In this document: one piece after another, positions 22,087 through 29,400 of the stretch
How the letters are laid out: every line of letters starts with the position of its first letter
Position numbering within the stretch: the first letter of the stretch is position 1
Origin: a virus
IMG/VR virus record: IMGVR_UViG_3300028024_000077
Location: 39,481 to 103,480 of that record
Length of the DNA stretch: 64,000 nucleotides
Direction: 5' to 3' (one strand)
Notes under the pieces: model-generated
The model's database searches: none
What the model was told of the DNA's origin: nothing
What the model saw: the letters and a program-made list of their open reading frames with translations, nothing else
Made by a program: the position numbers and the translations under genes

Positions 22087-22352
22087 CCGAGAAGCAGCGG
22101 ATGATCCTGGAGACCATTCACCGGGGCGGGGAGGGCGCGGGCCAGATCCGCCTGGAGACGCTGCTGAAAAAACTGCCCTACCAGACCTCTAAGGACAGCA
22201 TTCAGTTCTCGCTCCGGGCGCTGGATAGGGCCAAGTTCACCCGCAGCACCTATGGGACGTTCGCCGGCCGCCGGCATCGGTTCATTTCACTGACCGAGGA
22301 CGGCTACCGGGTGATCAAGTTCCTCAAGCAAGACTGGGGAGTGGAGCTGTAG
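22071..22352 (+). CDS. Winged-helix-like small protein (93 aa)
   Basis: ATG 22071 overlaps the acyltransferase end by 16 bases. The sequence TEKQRMILETI, IRLETLLKKLP, SLRALDRAKF and FISLTEDGYRVI has the order of a winged helix-turn-helix with its wing. Probably DNA-binding. Last gene before the dyad region, so it could regulate it. Confidence 0.65.
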   Translation: MAYGLTEKQRMILETIHRGGEGAGQIRLETLLKKLPYQTSKDSIQFSLRALDRAKFTRSTYGTFAGRRHRFISLTEDGYRVIKFLKQDWGVEL

Positions 22353-22358
22353 AAGCGC

Positions 22359-22532
22359 GCCGTGGGAGTTTTGGGAGCCCATGCCGCGCCCGCCCGAAAG
22401 TTTTTTAAAGAAATAAGCTTCTACTTACTATAATAGGTTTAAAACCAAGCCAAAGAGTTGTTTTTATATATTATAACACTTTAACATAAAACTTTCGGGC
22501 GGGCGGATTTGGCAACTACCAACTCCCACGGC
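22359..22532. repeat. Concentric inverted repeats, 12-bp and 17-bp arms
   Basis: The outer and inner arm pairs are separated by 17 bases on the left and 16 on the right; the inner loop is 83 bases. An 11-bp palindrome sits at 22436-22446, almost at the centre. Confidence 0.8.
22415..22434 (+). promoter_or_regulatory. Operator-like site with -10 box inside the dyad
   Basis: AAGC-ttct-ACTT followed by ACTATAAT; TATAAT is at 22429-22434. Same form as 56143. Confidence 0.55.
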
Positions 22533-22581
22533 CCCCACTGGGAAACCTCACCGGCGCGGCGATCCATCGCCATCTGAAAAT

Positions 22582-22597
22582 AAGTAATCAGTTACTT
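22582..22597 (+). promoter_or_regulatory. Operator-like site (N8) before terminase
   Basis: AAGT-aatcagtt-ACTT, exact. It lies 107 bases before the small terminase gene. Confidence 0.65.
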
Positions 22598-22703
22598 GAT
22601 TTTCGGCCTCGTATTTGTTAACATTAATACCTTAATGCGCTCCATCCGTTGCGGGGCGCCTGGCTGACCTCCACCGGGCGCCCCACTATTTCCGAGGCAC
22701 GCA

Positions 22704-23315
22704 ATGTCCGAGACCAAGAACAAGAAGATGACGCCGGCAGAATACGAGCAGGCAAAGCAGCTTCGCGTCACCGGACAGAAGACCATCAAAGACATCGCCG
22801 CGCAATTTGGCGTTTCCGAGCAGGCGCTACGCAAGCGCTTCAGCCGGGATGGTGTCGAGGTGCTGGAAGAGGCGGTGGAAGAGCATGTCGCCGGGGTCAC
22901 CGACCTGGCCGCCCAAAAGCTGGCGGAGTCGATTGCCCTTCACCAGAAGCGCGTTCAGGACACCAAGGAGATCCACTATAAGCTGGCCGAACAGTTCACG
23001 GCCCTTGTCGCGCGCAAGACCAAAACGGCGATCGAAGACAAGATATCCCTAGCCACCCTCATCCCCGAATTCAAGGCGATCAAGCTCGCTCTCGAAATCA
23101 GCCAAACGGCCAAACAGATCCGCTACGACGTGCTGGAGATCAACAACGGCGACGTTGATCCCGAGGATATGCCGGAACTGCCGATTGTGGAGATTACCGA
23201 CGAAGAAGCTCACGAGATCGGCCGCAGCAAGGGCCTGAACTTCGAAGAAGACGACGAGTTGGTCGCCGGCGCGGAGTCAGACACTGAAGATGCCGATAGC
23301 GACCCCGCCGATTAG
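22704..23315 (+). CDS. terS: Terminase small subunit (203 aa)
   Basis: The N-terminal helix-turn-helix (TIKDIAAQFGVSEQALRKRF) would bind the packaging site, the middle is long helices for oligomerisation, and the C-terminus is acidic. Position directly before the large subunit, with a 26-base overlap, supports the call. The adjacent dyad is the natural candidate for its target. Confidence 0.75.
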   Translation: MSETKNKKMTPAEYEQAKQLRVTGQKTIKDIAAQFGVSEQALRKRFSRDGVEVLEEAVEEHVAGVTDLAAQKLAESIALHQKRVQDTKEIHYKLAEQFTALVARKTKTAIEDKISLATLIPEFKAIKLALEISQTAKQIRYDVLEINNGDVDPEDMPELPIVEITDEEAHEIGRSKGLNFEEDDELVAGAESDTEDADSDPAD

Positions 23316-24573
23316 TAAGCCTCGGCCGCGCGCCGCCGCGCTCACCCTTCACCGGGGCCAGGCCGAAGTCTTCCGATCTCAAGCTCGTATCAAAGTCGTC
23401 GTCGCCGGCCGCCGCTGGGGCAAGACCCAGCTCGCCAAGATCGCGATTATAAGGGCAGCTCGCATCCCGAAGCGCCTTATCTGGTATGTCGCGCCAACCT
23501 ATGGCATGGCCAAGGGCATCATGTGGCATGAGCTGCTGGAGAGCATTCCCCGGAAGTGGCTGGCCGGCAAGCCGAACGAGACCGCGCTCTGCATCAAGCT
23601 GCGGAACGGGACGCGCATCGAGCTGAAAGGCGCCGACAAGCCGGACACTTTGCGCGGCGTGGGTCTGCATTATCTGGTTCTCGACGAATTCCAGGACATC
23701 AAGGAAGACACTTGGACGAAGATCCTGCGGCCGACGCTAGCCTCCACCGGCGGCCACGCGCTGATCATCGGCACGCCCAAAGCCTTCAACATGCTCCACA
23801 AGCTCTGGGCTAAGGGCCAGAAGGAATACAATCGTATGTACGGGCGCTGGCATAGCTGGCAGTTCCCGACCATTACCAGCCCCTTCATCCCGAAGAGCGA
23901 GATCGAGGAGGCCCGGCGCGACATGGACGCCAGGTCTTTCAAGCAGGAGTTTGAGGCCAGCTTCGAGACCATGAGCGGGCGGGTCTATTATGCCTTCGAC
24001 CGGAAGATCCATGTCGGCAAATACCCGCTCAATCCCGACCTGCCGGTGATGGTGGGGCAGGATTTCAACATTGACCCGATGTCGAGCATTCTGCTGCAAC
24101 GCCAGGACAACGGCGAGCTATGGGCGGTGGGCGAGCTTGTGCTGTTCGGCTCGAATGTCGCCGAGGTGTCGGAAAAGCTGGAGCAGCGTCTGTGGCGCAT
24201 CAATCAGCGCTTCGTCACCATCTACCCCGATCCGGCAGGCGCCGGCCGCCAGCATGCCCGAGGCGAAAGCTCGCTCGATATCTTCCGGGAAAAGGGCTTC
24301 GTGGACATTCGCTATCGCCGCAAGGCGCCGGCGATCGCCGACCGCGTCAACTGCGTCAACCGGCTTCTTATGAGTGCCGACGGCTCCATCAAGCTGAAGA
24401 TCGATGAGAGCTGCCGCTACCTGGTCGATAGCTTGGAGCAGACCATCTACAAGCCGGGCACGCCCGAGATCGACAAGACGAATGGCAAGGAGCACTTCAC
24501 CGACGCTCTCGGCTATCCGATCGAATACGAGTTCCCGCTCAAGAAATTCAAGATCAAGGGCGTCTCTATTTAA
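23290..24573 (+). CDS. terL: Terminase large subunit (427 aa)
   Basis: ATPase: Walker A AGRRWGKT (39-46), Walker B YLVLDEF (128-134), coupling motif GTP (161-163). Nuclease: RNase H-like acidic residues in GQDFN (D258), YPDPAG (D314) and TDALGY (D405). It packages DNA into the prohead and cuts it. Normal length for the family. Confidence 0.93.
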   Translation: MPIATPPISKPRPRAAALTLHRGQAEVFRSQARIKVVVAGRRWGKTQLAKIAIIRAARIPKRLIWYVAPTYGMAKGIMWHELLESIPRKWLAGKPNETALCIKLRNGTRIELKGADKPDTLRGVGLHYLVLDEFQDIKEDTWTKILRPTLASTGGHALIIGTPKAFNMLHKLWAKGQKEYNRMYGRWHSWQFPTITSPFIPKSEIEEARRDMDARSFKQEFEASFETMSGRVYYAFDRKIHVGKYPLNPDLPVMVGQDFNIDPMSSILLQRQDNGELWAVGELVLFGSNVAEVSEKLEQRLWRINQRFVTIYPDPAGAGRQHARGESSLDIFREKGFVDIRYRRKAPAIADRVNCVNRLLMSADGSIKLKIDESCRYLVDSLEQTIYKPGTPEIDKTNGKEHFTDALGYPIEYEFPLKKFKIKGVSI

Positions 24574-24583
24574 CCCGAAAGAT

Positions 24584-24599
24584 AAGTCAGCGATGACCT
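24584..24599 (+). promoter_or_regulatory. Operator-like site (N8, one mismatch)
   Basis: AAGT-cagcgatg-ACCT between the terminase stop (24573) and the gene at 24630. Confidence 0.5.
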
Positions 24600-24629
24600 A
24601 ATTTCTCTAATCTCGTTCGGAGTGATCAA

Positions 24630-24863
24630 ATGAATTGGAAGCCAGTAAAGCGGTATTTCTGGAACATGGCCATCTCGCTCGATCAGCTCGTATCGACCGC
24701 GACTGGCGGCGACCCCGACGAAACCGTTTCTTCGCGCCTCGGCAAAGCCGAGCGTCGCGGCAACAAGTTCGCCTGCTTCTTCTGTCGCGCCCTGGATTTC
24801 ATCCAGAAGGATCATTGCGCCAAGTCGATCGAAGAGGACGAGGGTGACAAGGCTGGAGTCTGA
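24630..24863 (+). CDS. Small alphaproteobacterial-phage-type protein (77 aa)
   Basis: MNWKPVKRYFWNMAISLDQL, GGDPDETVSSRLGKA and CFFCRALDFIQKDHC form a pattern I associate with small proteins of alphaproteobacterial phages near head or lysis genes. Possible metal site (CxxC...C). Function unknown. TGATG overlap with the next gene. Confidence 0.7.
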   Translation: MNWKPVKRYFWNMAISLDQLVSTATGGDPDETVSSRLGKAERRGNKFACFFCRALDFIQKDHCAKSIEEDEGDKAGV

Positions 24864-25147
24864 TGGCATTCATCGATCTCGACGCACACCGGATCGGTGA
24901 GCAGCATTTGCAGCCGCAGGAAAAAGAGATCCTCGGGCTGCTGCTGCGAAACGAGGGCAGGGTGGTCACACACCACGAGATCCGCAATCTTTTGTGGGGA
25001 CATCTCGGCACAAACGGCCCGGCCGATCCGCAAATGACCATCCTTGTTCGGATGGTCTATATCCGAAAAAAGCTCGCTGACACGCCCTATCGCGTCGTCA
25101 ACAAGCGGCGCGTGGGCTATATGCTTTTACGGATGGAAAATAAGTAA
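24863..25147 (+). CDS. Stand-alone OmpR/PhoB-type winged-helix protein (94 aa)
   Basis: LQPQEKEILGLLLRNEGRVV, THHEIRNLLWG, VRMVYIRKKL and YRVVNKRRVGYML follow the trans_reg_C winged-helix order, without any receiver domain. It should bind DNA, likely as a dimer or tandem. Its stop codon (AAG TAA) lies inside the operator at 25142, and another site lies upstream at 24584. Best visible candidate to read the phage-wide operators or activate late genes (inference). Confidence 0.7.
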   Translation: MAFIDLDAHRIGEQHLQPQEKEILGLLLRNEGRVVTHHEIRNLLWGHLGTNGPADPQMTILVRMVYIRKKLADTPYRVVNKRRVGYMLLRMENK

Positions 25148-25162
25148 TCAATGACTTATAAT
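25142..25162 (+). promoter_or_regulatory. Operator-like site fused to TATAAT
   Basis: AAGT-aatcaatg-ACTTATAAT; the -10 box is at 25157-25162. Promoter for the structural genes from 25191. Confidence 0.7.
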
Positions 25163-25190
25163 ATTCGGAACTCAACCTAGGAGCCTACCA

Positions 25191-25592
25191 GTGGCAAACC
25201 AACTCTATCCGAAGTTCAAGGAAGCCCTGCTTAGCGCCGGGTTAAACCTTTCGACCGATACGATCAAGGTCGCCTTGGTCGATACTGGCCTCTACACCTA
25301 CAGCGGCAACGATCAGTATCTGTCGGCCGTATCCTCGGCAATCGTCGGCGCTCCCCAGGCTTTGGCTTCGAAGGCCATTGCCCTCGGCGTTTTTGATGCC
25401 GCCGACGTGACCTTCCCGACCGTGTCTGGCGCCAGCGTCGAGGCGCTCGTGATTTACAAGGACACCGGCAACGCCGCGTCTTCCCCGCTGATCGCCTACA
25501 TGGATAGCGCGACCGGCCTTCCTGTTCAGCCGAACGGCGGCGATATCAACATCGCCTGGTCGAACGGCGCCTCCAAGATTTTCGCCCTCTAA
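25191..25592 (+). CDS. Phage structural-type protein (133 aa)
   Basis: GTG start 11 bases after an AGGAG site. Beta-rich sequence (TDTIKVALVDTGLYTYSGND, VEALVIYKDTGNAASSPLIA) like the small fibre or decoration proteins found beside the 25652 type in other phages. Assigned to the virion by position and composition; exact role unknown. Confidence 0.65.
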   Translation: MANQLYPKFKEALLSAGLNLSTDTIKVALVDTGLYTYSGNDQYLSAVSSAIVGAPQALASKAIALGVFDAADVTFPTVSGASVEALVIYKDTGNAASSPLIAYMDSATGLPVQPNGGDINIAWSNGASKIFAL

Positions 25593-25631
25593 CCCCTGAC
25601 TGAGCCACGCCCTTAGTGCGACAGGCAAAGT

Positions 25632-25647
25632 AAGTAAGGAGTGACTT
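25632..25647 (+). promoter_or_regulatory. Operator-like site (N8), possible leaderless start
   Basis: AAGT-aaggagtg-ACTT, exact, ending only four bases before the ATG at 25652. The site also contains AAGGAG, which could serve as the ribosome site, so binding would block translation signals too. Confidence 0.65.
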
Positions 25648-25651
25648 AGTT

Positions 25652-26122
25652 ATGTCCGCAATGTCAGATTTCCTTGAGAATAAGCTGATCGACTGGCTGA
25701 TGCGTGCCCAGGCGATCGGTATCACTGGCGCGACCGCCGCCGCCGGCACTGGCCCGGCCACGCTCTACGTTGCGCTCTTCACCACCAACCCGACGGACGC
25801 CGCTGGCGGCACGGAAGCCACCGGCGGATCTTATGCGCGCGTTGCTGTGACCAGCTCGCTTGCTAACTGGGCGGGCACGCAGTCGGCGGGTTCGACCACG
25901 GCTTCGACCGGCACTTCCGGCACGACCTCGAACAACAACGCGATCACCTTCCCGGCGCCGACTGCCAACTGGGGCACGATCACTGGCGTTGGGATCTACG
26001 ATGCCTCGACCGCTGGAAACCTGCTGATATGGGGTGCCCTCAGTGCCAGCAAGACGGTCAACAATGGCGACGCGGCCCCAAGCTTCGCGGCCGGCGCCCT
26101 TCAGTTCCAGATCGACAACTAA
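25652..26122 (+). CDS. Phage structural/fibre-like protein (156 aa)
   Basis: ENKLIDWLMRAQ, then LYVALFTTNPTDAAGGTEA and YARVAVTSS, WGTITGVGIYDASTAGNLL: this order is familiar from a widespread family of small phage structural proteins encoded near head or fibre genes. Ser/Thr/Gly-rich beta structure. Likely a virion fibre or decoration component. Confidence 0.7.
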   Translation: MSAMSDFLENKLIDWLMRAQAIGITGATAAAGTGPATLYVALFTTNPTDAAGGTEATGGSYARVAVTSSLANWAGTQSAGSTTASTGTSGTTSNNNAITFPAPTANWGTITGVGIYDASTAGNLLIWGALSASKTVNNGDAAPSFAAGALQFQIDN

Positions 26123-26150
26123 TTCGTATGATTAACCATGGGGGTCAGAG

Positions 26151-26438
26151 ATGGCCGACCTTATCGCCACCTGTGACCCCTATGTCTTCATCGAAGACCA
26201 GCGCGAGGGCTATGTCCGCTACCGTCAGGTAGTAGTAGCCGAAGACCCGACGAGCCAACCCACTCGGTGCTGGGAAGTTTGGGGCGTCTGCGACGGCATG
26301 GGCTCTTGCTGGGCGGGGGCCGTCAATCCAAGGCCCACTCTCGATTGCCCCGTCACGCCCGAACTCACTTGCGAATGCCGCATCAAAGCCACCGATCCCC
26401 TCACGTTCGTTGAGCTGGGGTTGACCGATGGCAACTAG
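26151..26438 (+). CDS. Small cysteine-containing structural-region protein (95 aa)
   Basis: Five cysteines, including CECRIK, and a DPYVFIEDQREGYVRYRQ start. It overlaps the giant fibre gene by 11 bases. Probably a virion accessory; no family recognised. Confidence 0.6.
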   Translation: MADLIATCDPYVFIEDQREGYVRYRQVVVAEDPTSQPTRCWEVWGVCDGMGSCWAGAVNPRPTLDCPVTPELTCECRIKATDPLTFVELGLTDGN

Positions 26439-29400
26439 GCTCTATTTCCACAACGCGACATTCTCCGGGTCCGGCACATATCCGTCTGGGACATACCCGT
26501 CCGTTACCAAAAATTTCAGCTTCACCAATTCTGCTACCCTGAAGCAGATGAACACGACCAAGGGGTCGTCTCAGGCAAGTCAAACGGGCACGACGGTAGC
26601 GTCTACAAGCGCCCAAAATGGCTACGTTGGCATGTGGGTGTCGCCGCCACTTGTTGCCCAGACCATAGATCTTGCGGCGCTCAGTGCGTCGGCTTTGCGC
26701 GTGGGTTGCGCGGAGTCAAACACAAACTCTAACTTCTCTCCGCTTGCCATTTGCGCTTATATCTGGCGTCCTTCTACGGGTGCGCGGATATCAGTATTCT
26801 TTGGCGGTGTTAGCAGTATCTTAGATGCTGGCTGCGCGTCGGGTAAACCGTCTGCGGCGAGCACCGAGCAACAGGCTTTGTCAAACGCACTGGCGTCTGG
26901 CATCAATCCGGTCGTACAGGATGGCGATGTTATCGTCATCGAACTGTGGACGAAGATCACACAGTCGATGGCGACCTCTTATACGGCGACGTTCTACTAT
27001 GACGGCACGGTTGATCCGACTGCCACGAATACCGCAACGAGCAGTGCCGCTTCATATATCGAGTTCCCCGGCAGTATCCAGTTCAAGGATATGGCCGCCT
27101 CTCTCAAGACAGGACGCGGCCGGGACGGCGTCACTACCGCCGATATTTTCAACGGCATTTCTCGTTCGAGCGCGCTCACCGGGGCGATCAACAGCTCGCA
27201 ACTGGTCGTGTCTTTTTGGGCGGCTCCGCAAAGCAACGCGAACTCCCAGTACGTTATCTATGGCAACAACCAACTTCGGATTTACTTCACCAACGGGAAG
27301 CTGTGGGTCATTATTTATGACAGCAGCTCGACGAACAGCTTATGGCTGAACACGACCGCTAATGTCGCCGACGGCGCGCTCCATCATTACGCGATCAGCG
27401 TAGACACAAACTATGCCGCTGGCGCGAAGAAATATCAGATCGCGGTCGATAGCAATTTGCAGACGCTGACGGTGACGGATAGCAATCCGGCCTTCACGAT
27501 CGACCTCACGAATGCCAACTATTATCCGTTTTACGTCGGCAATACGAACAACCAGCTTAGTGGTCTTACCGGTGATCTGGGCGAACTCTACGTTGAGCAG
27601 GGTGTCTACCTCGATTTTTCGGTGGCTGCGAATGTGCAAAAGTTCCGCACCATCGGCGGTTATCCGGCCAATCTGACTGCCAATGACGAAAGCAACAGCT
27701 ACAATGCCAAGCTACCGCTCGGCACCAGCCGCGATGCAAACTACGACACAAATGCGCTCATCTATCTGACGATCGGCGAAGGAAATCTTGTCTCCCAGTG
27801 GTCGGTCAACTACGGCGCTGGTGGCACATTTACCCAGTTTGGGACACTTTATCGTAGTTCAGGCTTGCCGAAGGCCGGCGCGCAACTTCTGGCCAGTTTA
27901 GATCAGACAACACTCTATTTTCATCATGAAGCGCCAACCGGCGCCGCGTCCTATCCTGCGAGCGATCAGAGCTATGCCACAGCAACAAATACCAGCCTCG
28001 CCGCTGGTCAGCTCCGTAGCATGGATCTCACGCCGGGCGACTATGTTGGCACAAGCCAAGTCTTCTATATGGAGGTGCAAACAAGTGCTGCGCTCGGCAT
28101 TCAACAGAACTATTTTGGCAGCTTCGTATCAAAGAAGATTGGCAGTGCCGTCACCATTGGCACATTGCCGATCACGATTGACATTAGCGCCTACGAAAGC
28201 AACGCCGCTGCTAATCTCGAACATCTTGCTGCGGTAATTTATGTTTGGCGCCCGTCTACCAGTTCGGTTGTAGACTATATCCTGGACTATCCGATCGATG
28301 GCGTAGCTTTCAAGGAGCCGTTCGCTGCTGCACTGACGCCGCAAATTTTGACAATTACGGCAGATCAGTTTCCCTACGCGAACAAGGTCGCAGCCCTGCC
28401 GGGCGACGTGATCGTCGTCGAGCTGTGGAATAGGGTCAATCAAGCATCCGCAACAGCGTGCTTCCTCGATTTTTATTTCGAGGGCGATCCGAACATCTAC
28501 GCCGGCATGCCCGGCTCCATCACGTTCAGCGACGCGATCTCGTTTTCAGATGGCCCATCGGCAAATCCGACCTCCAGCTCGACGCTGATCGGATCACTCG
28601 CGACCCAGATTACGCTCGCATCATCGAACTCGGCCGCCGCGTCAATTACGGCCACCTTGAGCAGCCTGCCGGCCCAGCTTGTGGCCAGCTTGGGTGATGC
28701 CGCGACGGTCACCGCGCCGCTGACGACCCAGATCAAGCTGGGCGCATCTCTTGCGGCATCTGCGTCGAATACCGCAGGTCTCACGACGCAGATTAAGGCT
28801 GCCGCAAATTTGGCCGGCCAAGCATCAATCACAGCTACTTTGAGCAGCGTTGCCGCAGCGCTTGCCGCGACGCTAGGTGATGCAGCGACAATTACCGCGC
28901 CGCTGACCACTCAGATCAAGCTTGCGACCGCGCTCGCTGGCTCTACGTCGCTTACCCCAATCATCACGACCAAGATCCAACTCGCCAGCTCGATGACCGC
29001 CGGCGCGTCGATCGCTGCCGTCCTGGGTCCGAATAGCATTTCAGCCTTCCTAAAGGCAAAGGCGACACTTGCCGACTTCCTGCCGTCCAACCTATCTGGC
29101 CTGGTCGGCTGGTATGATGCTGCGGATGAAGGCACGATCTATCTCGATAGCTCCGGCAATGTTCAGGTTTGGTATGACAAATCGCCGAGCCAGATCGACG
29201 TTAGCCAGGTCACCGTAGCTAATCGACCGGCCTATTCAGCAACTGGCTTCAGCGGGGCGCTGCCGGGCATCGTGTTTGATGGCTCTACGGATCGACTGGA
29301 GTCGAGCGTTTCACCCTTCGATACCATTCCGGCGCACTCGTTCTTTGCTGTTTACAAGCTCTCGACTACCTCTGGTGGCTACAACACTGTTTATGGTCTG

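Larger units (their letters stand above)
22353..22703. other. Intergenic 174-bp nested dyad before the terminase (candidate packaging or replication site)
   Basis: No gene. Outer arms GCCGTGGGAGTT (22359-22370) and AACTCCCACGGC (22521-22532); inner arms GCCCGCCCGAAAGTTTT (22388-22404) and AAAACTTTCGGGCGGGC (22488-22504). All are perfect and nearly concentric on 22446. The AT-rich centre holds GGTTTAAAACC and a promoter-like operator. A second operator (22582) follows. Confidence 0.7.
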
